Source: Flavobacteriia bacterium (GTDB taxonomy: Bacteria; Bacteroidota; Bacteroidia; Flavobacteriales_D; Crocinitomicaceae). From it: a DNA stretch of 39,466 bases. The stretch covers positions 1-39,466 of the forward strand of contig JACOTM010000090.1 in assembly GCA_016178305.1 (NCBI GenBank), given 5' to 3'. The position numbers and the translations under genes were made by a program. Under the pieces are notes generated by a model. It had not been told where the DNA came from, did no database searches, and worked only from the letters and a program-made list of their open reading frames with translations. The first letter of the stretch is position 1, and every line of letters begins with the position of its first letter. Positions 16,861-26,000 of this stretch are shown piece by piece.

Positions 16861-17522
16861 AAGTTAGAAATAATAAAGGCTTAAATTTTATTTAATTGTG
16901 ATAAATATAAGTAAAAATATTAATTAGTATCTATCTTATTTAGCGGAACCAAAATTCTAAAAATACAATTTTCGTTAGATGGATTGAAACTTCGTCCTAA
17001 ATTTTATGAAAAAATGAAAATGAAGAAAGTAAAGTAAAAAACATCATTCTCATTCTGTTTATTTTCGATGCTGCTGGCGCGGCCTCACTCTGCCTTTGTG
17101 ACCTTAGACGTAAAAAAGTTCAACCTTATTGGTGAAGATATTTTCAAAATTTTGAATTTTAAATAAATGAACACATTTTTTTCACGTGTTCATATGGAAT
17201 CAGTATAAGTAAACAAAACGGTCGAGTTCTAACCAAAACCATAAACTCGCTTTTCGCACCAATCGTAGATATAAATGAATACTCCTATAAATTCAATCGG
17301 AGAACTTTTAAGGATGGGTGCTTAAGTAGATTACTAATAGCTTCTGTTTCATATACATGGTATTAATTCAGACAAAGTCCCCGATAGTCATATTAAATTA
17401 TCTATGTTCCACAAAATTTTGAGGTTACATAAATTAATGATTTTTTTTTCAAATAACAAACAATCATTAATTTAAATCAAGGGGTTAACACGGGTAGTTT
17501 TAAGCTTGGTTACTAAATCGAA
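16861..17522. other. Long gene-free stretch with a GC-rich islet and two hairpins
   Basis: About 660 bases without a credible gene. It holds a 34-base GC-rich islet (17070-17103, 23 of 34 G or C) in otherwise AT-rich DNA, a hairpin at 17167-17193 (ATGAACAC, 11 bases, GTGTTCAT) and a larger one at 17430-17474. The longest frame across the islet (17068-17166) is only 32 codons. Together with the truncated genes to the right it looks like decayed, formerly mobile or coding DNA. Confidence 0.5.
17430..17474. repeat. 13-bp perfect inverted repeat downstream of the gene remnant
   Basis: TAAATTAATGATT at 17430-17442 and AATCATTAATTTA at 17462-17474, with a 19-base spacer. It lies 49 bases past the stop of the minus-strand remnant and may act as a terminator or transcript stabiliser, but no clean T run follows on either strand. 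Confidence 0.5.
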
Positions 17523-18168
17523 CTATTCTTCAATACAAATCTTTTGATGATAAATCTTACCATTGTTTTCGACTTCAAGTATATATAAAACATTTGGAGT
17601 TATCAAGAATGGCTCATTTTTAAAAGATGTTGCCAAACGACCATCTTGAAAGTATAGAGACCCTTCCTCTATATTTTGTTGTATCTTAAACAGATTAGTT
17701 CCGACAGCAAATAATTCAAAATTTTTAAAAATTAATTCATTCAATCCCATAGAAACGAAAGCTCCATTCGTACAGTTATTTATTGAATAATACACCATTT
17801 CATCCGAAAAATTAGATGGTCCAGAAATCTCATAAATTTCTGATCCTAACGATTCATAATAAATGTTATTATTCAAATCAATATTCGGGTCCAAATCTTC
17901 CGCAGCGTAAGTAGAATCCAAACTACAATATTGATTAATTAAATTATCCATTTCTTCTAATTGAAAAATAGTATCTCCTGAACAGTTCCGTACACGATAT
18001 AAAGTTTTCCATTTTCCAATCATCGAATAAAAATCAGTAGTCAAATATTCTTCCTCTATAAAATTGACAAAAAACAGATGGAATATCCGTATTATCATCT
18101 TCATATAATCCTGTATTGAGGTTAAATGCATGATTAAAAATAGTCTTATGATAAAACACTCTTTTTTA
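17523..18168 (-). pseudogene. N-truncated, frameshifted remnant of an exported or lipocalin-like protein
   Basis: An ATG-started frame of 202 residues exists from 18131, but its first 25 residues look unnatural. The next frame upstream reads HKTIFNHAFNLNTGLYEDDN then TDIPSV, and joins the lower frame (VNFIEEEYLTTDFYSMIGKW) if one base is removed from the six-A run at 18069-18074 (six T on the coding strand). The upstream frame itself meets a stop (18166-18168) exactly where the IS-like iterons begin. The core, SMIGKWKTLYRVRNCSGD, resembles small secreted lipocalin-like Bacteroidetes proteins. I therefore read this as a gene beheaded by a mobile element and then frameshifted. A sequencing error in the A run or a working short protein from 18131 are alternatives. 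Confidence 0.6.
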
Positions 18169-18262
18169 GGTGGTCAATATACTCCGGAATGCACTGGTCA
18201 ACATACTCCGGATTTGCATGGTCACTTTAAACCGGAATCACATGGTCACTATGACCGGATTT
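18169..18262. mobile_element. IS21-like solo terminal region with four 24-bp iterons
   Basis: Four direct repeats, each starting TGGTCA and carrying CCGGA 12-13 bases on, begin at 18171, 18195, 18219 and 18243, an exact 24-base period. This pattern of repeated transposase-binding sites is seen at the ends of IS21-family elements in Bacteroidetes; I recognise it by form only. No transposase (istA/istB) is present. Gene fragments abut both sides: a minus-strand remnant on the left and the WYL C-terminal piece on the right, both missing their N-terminal coding parts, so this is a deletion scar or solo end. Confidence 0.7.
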
Positions 18263-18742
18263 TCCAATGATGCACCATCTATAAGAAAAGGTGATCCATT
18301 AGCATTGAAAGAATTTAATAACAGATGGTATGTTCTTCTTCATGACGAAAAAGACAAGCGAATAAAAACGTTTGCCTTGGATCGATTATCAGAGTTAACT
18401 ATTTCCAATACAAAATATTTGAGTGAAAAACCTTTCAAAGTAGAAGAACATTTTAAATATTGTTTTGGAATTATAAGCCCAGATGACGCTGTTCCAGAAA
18501 AAATCATTTTATCTCTAGATTCTTTTCAAGGAAAATACATAAAGACGTTACCTCTCCATGAATCTCAAAAGGTTATAATTGATAATGAAGATGAATTAAG
18601 AATTCAATTAAATTTATGTGTCACCCATGATTTCATTATGGAATTACTTTCACTTGGAGATTGCTTGAAAGTTGTGGAACCACAATCATTAATTAAAAAA
18701 ATTAAAAAGAATCTAAAAAACACATTGGAACAATATTCGTAA
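18251..18742 (+). pseudogene. C-terminal fragment of a WYL-domain transcriptional regulator
   Basis: The recognisable part starts right after the iterons: FSNDAPSIRKGDPLALKEFN, NRWYVLLHDEKDKRIKTFAL, DRLSEL, the second half of a WYL domain, followed by the WCX-like C-terminal region (IILSLDSFQGKYIKTLPLHE to LEQYS). The N-terminal winged helix and the first half of WYL are absent. The open frame continues back through the iterons to 18170, and the ATGs there (18170, 18218, 18242, 18251) all lie in mobile-element sequence. WYL regulators bind ligands and control, among others, defence and DNA-repair genes; this copy cannot bind DNA through its usual domain. It could be expressed as a fragment, but I favour a pseudogene. 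Confidence 0.72.
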
Positions 18743-18750
18743 AATAATTA

Positions 18751-19320
18751 ATGTCAATAATTATCAATCTTTTAGGAGAAGGAATCCGATATTGGATTTG
18801 TGACATTCCAATTCATCGATTTAATGAATTTGAAAAGATTAAAGAAAGGAATAATTTAGATTGGGAAACCATGCTTTTCGACTTCGATTTTTTAAAACAT
18901 TTCGGTTACTCTCATTGGAGTGAATTATCCAACAAAAAGGATTTAAATGGATTTCTAGTAAATTCAACCAATAAAATCGAAATAAAAGAAAGAAAAAAGA
19001 TACTCTTGAAAATGCCAATTATAAATATATTAAATCAATCCAGTCTTTTTGATTTATACTCCACCAAAAAAATTCATTTCAATTTTAAAATGAAAAAAAA
19101 TATGAAAACAATCATTTTAGTTCAAAAAGAAATAGGACTTATAGGGAAATTTCAAATTAATTCTTCTTCATTTAAAATTGACAAATTAGAATTTGAAATA
19201 ACACTAAATAACTATCCTTTTTTCGAAATGATAGTATCTAAATTTAAATATGAAAATAAAATATTAAAAATAAATTCAGAAGATCTCCTTGTAAAATCTT
19301 TAAATGTCACAATAATTTAA
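18751..19320 (+). CDS. Hypothetical protein downstream of the WYL fragment
   Basis: 189 residues, soluble, not recognised. It begins MSIIINLLGEGIRYWICDIP, then an acidic/aromatic stretch (LDWETMLFDFDFLKHFGYSH WSEL) and a Lys/Ile-rich, beta-like second half. It lies 8 bases after the WYL fragment and was probably in its operon, so it may have been a target or partner of that regulator. Base use is like its neighbours and the frame is intact. No catalytic motif or membrane segment can be seen. With the regulator truncated, it may be expressed from whatever reads through the iteron region, or not at all. Confidence 0.6.
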   Translation: MSIIINLLGEGIRYWICDIPIHRFNEFEKIKERNNLDWETMLFDFDFLKHFGYSHWSELSNKKDLNGFLVNSTNKIEIKERKKILLKMPIINILNQSSLFDLYSTKKIHFNFKMKKNMKTIILVQKEIGLIGKFQINSSSFKIDKLEFEITLNNYPFFEMIVSKFKYENKILKINSEDLLVKSLNVTII

Positions 19321-19427
19321 CTTATTTATAATTTTAGATTATTATTGCACTATAATTGGTAAATATTAAAATCAAAATTTCACATTTATATAAACCCATT
19401 ATCTCAAACAATATTCTCTAAGATTAG

Positions 19428-19781
19428 ATGCTAGACATACAAACTAAAACAGATATTGAGCTATTTGTTAATACATTTTACAATAAGGTATTAACTAATA
19501 AATTATTGGCTCCTTTTTTTATACATTTAGATTTTGAAAAACATTTACCAAAAATGATTCACTTTTGGTCGTTTGTACTTTTAGATGAACCTGGATATTC
19601 TACCAACGTAACGGATAAACACATGAATATACCTCTCAAAAAAGAACATTTTGAGACTTGGTTAACACTATTCCATGAAACTTTAGATGAATTATTCAAA
19701 GGTGAAAAAGTAGAATCAGCAAAGCAACATGCCGCAATTATCGGTTGGACAATTGAGAGTAAAATGAAAACTAGTCATTAG
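19428..19781 (+). CDS. Group III truncated haemoglobin
   Basis: 117 residues, the normal size of a 2-on-2 globin. The B helix has the FY pair (F17-Y18, tyrosine B10), and the proximal histidine is H74 in LKKEHFETWLTLFHETLDEL. Group III features are the HFxxWLxLFxxTxDxxFxGxxA run and absence of the glycine-glycine motifs of groups I and II. These globins bind haem and oxygen or nitric oxide; roles in NO detoxification or redox sensing are proposed. It stands alone, 66 bases before dusB on the same strand. Confidence 0.9.
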   Translation: MLDIQTKTDIELFVNTFYNKVLTNKLLAPFFIHLDFEKHLPKMIHFWSFVLLDEPGYSTNVTDKHMNIPLKKEHFETWLTLFHETLDELFKGEKVESAKQHAAIIGWTIESKMKTSH

Positions 19782-19832
19782 CAAATGATAATTGTCAGTT
19801 CAATTGTACGATAACTACTGAAACTATTTTCT

Positions 19833-19840
19833 TAACTTTG
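19833..19840 (+). promoter_or_regulatory. -7 element of dusB, giving a leaderless or near-leaderless mRNA
   Basis: TAACTTTG, a full TAnnTTTG match, ends 7 bases before the dusB ATG at 19848. Transcription normally starts about 7 bases after this box, which would place the first base at or next to the A of ATG. No good -33 box is visible at 19-nt spacing. Confidence 0.55.
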
Positions 19841-19847
19841 CATTACA

Positions 19848-20840
19848 ATGGTAAAAATCAGAAATATTGAATTAGGAGAATTTCCACTTTTGTTGGCTCC
19901 AATGGAAGATGTAAGTGATCCACCGTTTCGTGCTTTATGCAAAAAACATGGTGCAGATTTAATGTACACTGAATTTATTTCTTCTGAAGGTTTAATTCGA
20001 GATGCGGCAAAAAGTGTCCAAAAATTGGATATTTACGAATATGAACGTCCTGTTGGTATTCAAATTTTTGGCTACGACATTGAAAGCATGAAGGAATCTG
20101 CTCGTATCATTGAACGTACAAATCCTGATATTATTGATATAAATTATGGCTGTCCTGTAAAGAAAGTAACTTGTAAAGGTGCTGGTGCTGGGATGTTACA
20201 AGATATTCCGAAGTTGATTAAAATGACCGAAGAAATCATTAAAGTAACTAATTTACCTGTTACTGTAAAAACACGATTGGGTTGGGATGAACAGTCAAAA
20301 TTTGTAGTGAATACCGCTGAACGATTACAAGATGTTGGTGTCGAAGCGATTTCAATTCATGGAAGAACTAGACAGCAATTGTACAAAGGAGATGCCGATT
20401 GGACTTTAATTGGTGAGGTAAAAAACAATCCCCGAATGCACATTCCTATATTCGGAAATGGTGATATTGATAGCCCTGAAAAAGCCTTAGAGTATCGAAA
20501 TAAATACGGAGTTGATGGTATCATGATTGGTCGTGCAAGCATCGGCTATCCTTGGATTTTCAATGAAGTTAAGCATTTCATGAATACCGGTAATTATTTA
20601 AATAAACCAGGAATTAAAGAAAGAGTTCAAATTACACGTGATCATTTATTAATGAGTGTTGAATGGAAAGGGCCAAAATTAGGAGTCGCAGAAATGAAAC
20701 GACATTATACCAATTATTTTAAAGGAATTTCGCATTTCAAAGAATACCGCCAAAAATTAGTAACCACTTTTGATTTAAACGAAATTCTTGAAACACTTCT
20801 TTACATTGAGGAAAATGCTGATTCATTTGAGTTAGCTTAA
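19848..20840 (+). CDS. dusB: tRNA-dihydrouridine synthase B
   Basis: 330 residues, usual length. The FMN TIM-barrel start is LLLAPMEDVSDPPFRALCKK; the catalytic cysteine is C102 in DINYGCPVKKV; VKTRLGWDE and SIHGRTRQQLYKGDADW are the expected phosphate and substrate motifs, and GNGDI and MIGRASIGYPWIF close the barrel. The enzyme reduces specific uridines in tRNA to dihydrouridine using NADPH and FMN. The protein ends with the helical tRNA-binding domain (GVAEMKRHYTNYFKGISHFK). The symbol follows the DusB subfamily pattern; position specificity is not readable from the sequence. Confidence 0.93.
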   Translation: MVKIRNIELGEFPLLLAPMEDVSDPPFRALCKKHGADLMYTEFISSEGLIRDAAKSVQKLDIYEYERPVGIQIFGYDIESMKESARIIERTNPDIIDINYGCPVKKVTCKGAGAGMLQDIPKLIKMTEEIIKVTNLPVTVKTRLGWDEQSKFVVNTAERLQDVGVEAISIHGRTRQQLYKGDADWTLIGEVKNNPRMHIPIFGNGDIDSPEKALEYRNKYGVDGIMIGRASIGYPWIFNEVKHFMNTGNYLNKPGIKERVQITRDHLLMSVEWKGPKLGVAEMKRHYTNYFKGISHFKEYRQKLVTTFDLNEILETLLYIEENADSFELA

Positions 20841-20880
20841 GAACCCCGTTCGTGCTTTTAATTTTATTTAAATCTGAGAA

Positions 20881-20940
20881 CTGTCTAAATTTATTCTGAT
20901 TTCAATATTTTAAGTCTTTTTATCTAATCATTTTAGACAG
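20881..20940. repeat. 9-bp inverted repeat between dusB and lepA
   Basis: CTGTCTAAA at 20881-20889 and TTTAGACAG at 20932-20940, extended outward by AGAA/TTCT with one bulged base. It lies between the converging dusB and lepA genes and may limit read-through in both directions; the long loop and lack of a T run make it weak. Confidence 0.35.
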
Positions 20941-21041
20941 ATTCTGAATGTACAATTTTATGCGAACTAGGATTAATAACGAATTTACCTACTCTTCGAA
21001 ACCCTGATTATACAACCACTTTATTTGCTTTTAAACAGATC

Positions 21042-22844
21042 CTAATCATTCAATTTCAAAATCGCCATAAACGCATCTTGAGGGATTTCTACACGACCTA
21101 CTTGACGCATTCTTTTCTTTCCTTCTTTTTGTTTCTCTAACAATTTACGTTTACGAGAAATATCACCACCATAACATTTAGCCGTAACATCTTTGCGTAG
21201 TGCTTTAATCGTTTCACGAGCTATAATTTTTGCTCCAATAGCAGCTTGAACTGGAATTTCAAATTGTTGTCTTGGAATCAATTCTTTTAATTTCAAACAC
21301 AATTTTTTTCCTAAATTAAACGCATTACTTCTATGTACCAAAGCTGATAAAGCATCTACTTGTTCCGCATTTAATAATAAATCCATTTTTACTAAGTCAG
21401 ACTCTTTATAACCAACAGGATGGTAATCAAACGAAGCATACCCTCTAGAAACTGATTTTAGACGATCATAAAAATCAAATACAATTTCCGCTAATGGCAT
21501 TTCGAATGTTAATTCAACACGATCTTGCGTTAAATAAACTTGATTTCTTAATTCACCACGTTTCTCAATACATAAAGTCATAATAGCACCAACGTATTCA
21601 GATTTAGTGATCACTTGCGCTTTGATATATGGTTCTTCAATTCTGTCCATTCCAGAAGGATCAGGCAATTCAGAAGGATTATTTACAATTAATCTATCAT
21701 TAACATTTTTCTTCATGTACGCATAATAAGATACGTTTGGAACAGTTGTAATCACTGTCATATTGAACTCACGTTCTAAACGCTCTTGAATAATTTCCAT
21801 GTGTAACATTCCTAAGAATCCACAACGGAAACCGAAACCTAATGCGGCAGAAGATTCAGGTTCAAATACCAGTGAAGAATCATTTAATTGTAACTTCTCC
21901 ATGGAATACCTCAATTCTTCATAATCCTCAGTATCTACAGGATAAATTCCAGCGAAAACCATTGGTTTAACATCTTCAAACCCTTTAATAGATTCCAAAC
22001 AAGGATTTTCTAATAATGTAATTGTATCTCCAACTTTGACTTCATTTGCTTGTTTAATCCCTGAAATAATATAACCAACATCACCCGCTTTAATCTCATT
22101 TCTAGGATGTAACGAAGGATTTATCTTTAAAATTCCAATTTCGTCAGCATTGTAATCTCTTCCTGTATTAAAGAATTTTACTCTATCACCTTTTCGTAAT
22201 ACACCATTTCTAACTCTGAAATAAGCAATAATTCCTCTAAATGGATTGAAAACAGAATCAAAAATCATTGCTTGTAAGGGCGCATTTTCATCTCCTTTTG
22301 GTGCTGGAATACGGTTAATAACCGCTTCTAAAATTTTATCAACTCCCAATCCTGTTTTACCAGAAGCAGGAATAATATCCTCCATTTTACAACCAATCAA
22401 GTCAATAATTTGATCTGAAACTTCCTCTGGCATTGCACCAGGTAAATCCATTTTATTTAATATTGGAATAATTTCCAAATCGTGTTCGATTGCCAGATAA
22501 AGATTTGAAATTGTTTGGGCTTCTATTCCTTGAGAGGCATCTACAATCAATAAAGCACCTTCACAAGCAGCGATTGAACGAGAAACTTCATACGAAAAAT
22601 CTACGTGTCCAGGGGTGTCAATTAAATTTAGAATATAATCTTGACCTTCATGTTTGTAATTCATTTGAATTGCATGACTTTTAATAGTGATACCACGTTC
22701 ACGTTCTAAGTCCATATCGTCCAAGGCTTGGTTTTGCATTTCTCTGTCAGAAATAGTACCAGTTGTTTGTAATAAACGGTCAGCCAATGTGCTCTTACCG
22801 TGGTCAATATGTGCAATTATACAAAAATTACGTATGTTCTTCAT
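21042..22844 (-). CDS. lepA: Elongation factor 4 (back-translocating GTPase)
   Basis: 600 residues, full length. GTPase motifs are clear: [15 protein letters not shown] (G1), [13 protein letters not shown] (G2), DTPGHVDF (G3) and NKMDLP (G4). The EF-G-like domains follow, and the LepA-specific C-terminus is present ([36 protein letters not shown]-type segment with [20 protein letters not shown]). LepA acts on ribosomes, assisting initiation or rescue under stress. It is monocistronic, convergent with dusB and divergent from the Asp-box protein. Confidence 0.97.
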   Translation of the reverse strand: MKNIRNFCIIAHIDHGKSTLADRLLQTTGTISDREMQNQALDDMDLERERGITIKSHAIQMNYKHEGQDYILNLIDTPGHVDFSYEVSRSIAACEGALLIVDASQGIEAQTISNLYLAIEHDLEIIPILNKMDLPGAMPEEVSDQIIDLIGCKMEDIIPASGKTGLGVDKILEAVINRIPAPKGDENAPLQAMIFDSVFNPFRGIIAYFRVRNGVLRKGDRVKFFNTGRDYNADEIGILKINPSLHPRNEIKAGDVGYIISGIKQANEVKVGDTITLLENPCLESIKGFEDVKPMVFAGIYPVDTEDYEELRYSMEKLQLNDSSLVFEPESSAALGFGFRCGFLGMLHMEIIQERLEREFNMTVITTVPNVSYYAYMKKNVNDRLIVNNPSELPDPSGMDRIEEPYIKAQVITKSEYVGAIMTLCIEKRGELRNQVYLTQDRVELTFEMPLAEIVFDFYDRLKSVSRGYASFDYHPVGYKESDLVKMDLLLNAEQVDALSALVHRSNAFNLGKKLCLKLKELIPRQQFEIPVQAAIGAKIIARETIKALRKDVTAKCYGGDISRKRKLLEKQKEGKKRMRQVGRVEIPQDAFMAILKLND

Positions 22845-22890
22845 AAATGTTTTAAAAAACTGATTTTTCCGCTAAAATAGAAAGCGACTA

Positions 22891-22898
22891 CAAAATTA
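22891..22898 (-). promoter_or_regulatory. Possible -7 element of lepA
   Basis: Minus-strand TAATTTTG, matching TAnnTTTG, 46 bases before the lepA ATG. No -33 box at the expected distance. Confidence 0.35.
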
Positions 22899-23094
22899 AG
22901 GCAAAAAATCGAGAATCTAAGACTAAAGCGTGCTTTATTTAAGCGAATGAAAAATAATAGTCAAAAAAATTCATTTGCAATAAAATTTGGTCGATAAAAA
23001 CATCCTATTCAGCTAATTATTCTAAAAAAGAAGTTCATATTGTGCGATTCGTCAAAATAAAAACATAAATTAGAAACGCTAAAATTATAAACTT

Positions 23095-26000
23095 ATGAAA
23101 AATCTCTTCCATAAAGGGATAATAATATTCTTATTGTCTATTATTTCATCGTCTCTTTTCTCCCAATCAGATTCTACAAATTGGGTACAATTAATGCAAG
23201 ATCCTTCTGCTAATTTTTACGATGTTCAAAAAGCATTTTACAAATATTGGGATGGTCGAAAAATTGAAAAAGGAAAAGGGTATAAACAATTTAAAAGGTG
23301 GGAAGCTTATATGACTCCCAGAGTTTATCCTTCTGGAGACATGAAACTACCATCAAAAAGTTATGAAATGTTTCAAGAATGGGAAGCTAATCAATCTCTA
23401 AATAATAATTCATCTAAAACTCCTACTTCCGTTTGGACTCCTCTTGGGCCAGTCGGAACAGCAACTGGTGGCGGGGCTGGACGAGTAAATTTTATTCGAT
23501 TTGATCCTGCAACCAGCAATACTATATATGTTGGTACACCTGACGGTGGTTTATGGAAGTCAATCAATGGCGGTACATCTTGGACAACAAATACAGATCA
23601 ATTAACCGTTATTGGATGTTCCGATATTGCTATCAATCCATCAAATACTCAAATAATGTATTTAGCAACGGGAGATGGAGATGCAGGAGATAGTTATAGT
23701 ACAGGAGTTTTAAAATCTACGGATGGAGGAGCGACATGGAATACAACTGGTTTATCTTGGTCTGTCTCAGCTGGAGTTCGAATTTCAAAATTATTAATTC
23801 ATCCATCTAATCCTACAATATTGATAGCAGCTACGAGTAATGGAATCTACCGTACAGCTGACTCAGGAACAACTTGGACACAAACTCAAAGTACCGCTAG
23901 TTTTAAAGATATTGAATTCAAACCAACAGATCCAAATACCGTTTATGCAGCGGGAAGTACTGTCTATAAATCAACAAATAATGGTGTTTCTTGGACACAA
24001 ATTACTAGCGGATTGCCAACTTCAGGAATAGAAAGATTTGCTTTAGCTGTTACAGAAGCAAATGCTGCTTATGTCTATATTTTAGGAGGGAGATCAAGTG
24101 ATCAAGGCCTTTTGGGAGTTTACCGATCAACTGATAGTGGAACTACTTATACTACAATGAAAGGTCCTACTGGTCCAAATTTATTAGGCTATGATGCAAA
24201 TGGTGGTGATGTAGGCGGACAAGCTTTTTATGATTTAACAATCGCAGCTTCACCAACAGCTGCAAATACAGTAATCGTTGGAGGAGTAAACATTTGGAAA
24301 TCTACCGATGGAGGAACAAATTGGGTATTAAATGCTCAATGGACAGGCACAGGGGCACCTTATGTACATGCAGATCAACATGATTTGGTGTTTTTACCTG
24401 GCAGTGGAACTACTTATTTTGCTGGTTGTGATGGTGGAATTTTTAAAACAACAAATAGTGGAACAGCTTGGTCAGACATTAGTGCTAACCTAACAATAAG
24501 TCAACAATATCGTTTAAATCTTTCCGCTAGTACTGAAGGATTACTTGTTACAGGTCACCAAGACAATGGAATTAATAAATATTCAGGTGGAGCATGGTCA
24601 CAAATTTTTGGAGGAGATGGAATGGATTGTTTTATTGACCGTACAAATAATTCAATTATTTACAGTTCGTATGTTTACGGAGACTATTCTAGATCAACAA
24701 ATGGCGGCTCTAGTTGGACATCCATCAACAGTGGAATCCCAGCAGGAGATTGGTTAAGTGTCTGGCATCAAGATCCAACAACAGCTACTACAATTTATGC
24801 TGGAGGAAGAGCTGCTATTTATAAAACAACAAATAGTGGGACGGCTTGGTCTGCTTTAGGAACTCCAACAGGTACAGGAAATATCATTGAATTTGCAATT
24901 GCTCCAAGCAATAATACAATCATTTATGCCGTAAAAGAAAATGCTATAAGTAAATCTACTAATAGTGGAACTACATGGACAAATATTACAGGAACATTAC
25001 CGACATCTTCTGCATTTACAAATGTAGTTGTTCACAATACAGATCCAAATATTGTTTGGATTACCATTTCAGGCTATAATGCAGCTAATAAAGTATATAA
25101 ATCTACTAATGGAGGTACATCTTGGACAAATATTTCAACTGGATTACCTAACGTTCCTTGCAATACAATTGTATTTCAAAATGGTGGCGCAAATGATCCT
25201 GTCTATATCGGAACAGATATTGGGGTATATTATAAAGATAATACTTCTGGAACTTGGGTTTCCTATTTCAATGGGTTACCTAGAGTTTCAATTAGAGATT
25301 TAGAAATTTTTTATCCTACAGGAAAATTAAGAGCAGCAACTTTTGGTCGTGGAACATGGGAAACTGGTTTAATGACAACTGGCTCTTATCCTCCAACTGC
25401 TGAATTTACAGGACAACAAAGTGCATGTCAAGGTGCAACAATTACCTACACTGACGCATCTGCCTTTACACCAACATCTTGGAGCTGGTCGATTACACCT
25501 GGAACTGCTGGAACAGATTGGAGTTATGTTGGAGGAACATCTTCTACTTCACAGAATATTCAAGTACAATTTAATACAAATGGAATTTACACAATCGCCT
25601 TAACAGCAACGAATGTAAATGGATCTAATACAATTACAAAATCAAATTATACAACTATTAATGCAAATATTACGCAAGCATTACCTATTTCTGAAGGATT
25701 TACATCTGTAACTTTTCCTGCAATCAATTGGACAATCATCAATTCCAACGCTTCAACAACTTGGACAAGATCTAGCAGTGTAGGAAATGCTCCATCTGCA
25801 GGGAATTCAATGTTTTTCAATAATTTCAATATTAATGATAGCGGTGATAATGATGAAGTTAGATTACCAAAAGCAATTTTCACAGGCTTATCTTCTGCTC
25901 AATTAACATTTGATGTTGCTTATGCTCCTTATGATGCTACCAATTATGATGGACTAGAAATTGCCGTTTCAACTAATTGTGGAGGTACTTTTACAAATGT

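Noticed and set aside
17068-17166. 32-codon ORF starting MLLARPHSAFVTLD
   Set aside because: Too short, no RBS or promoter, covers the GC-rich islet of doubtful origin.
17430-17474. Attachment site or origin
   Set aside because: The inverted repeat is isolated, with no integrase, DnaA boxes or partner copy.
16861-17522. tRNA or rRNA gene in the GC-rich part
   Set aside because: No cloverleaf arms, CCA end or conserved rRNA segment can be found.
18171-18262. CRISPR array
   Set aside because: The 24-bp units share only two short boxes, the intervening bases are not spacer-like, there are just four copies and no cas genes; IS iterons fit better.
23551-25140. DNA-level tandem repeat
   Set aside because: The repeats come from Asp-box protein motifs with drifted codons, not from recent DNA duplication.
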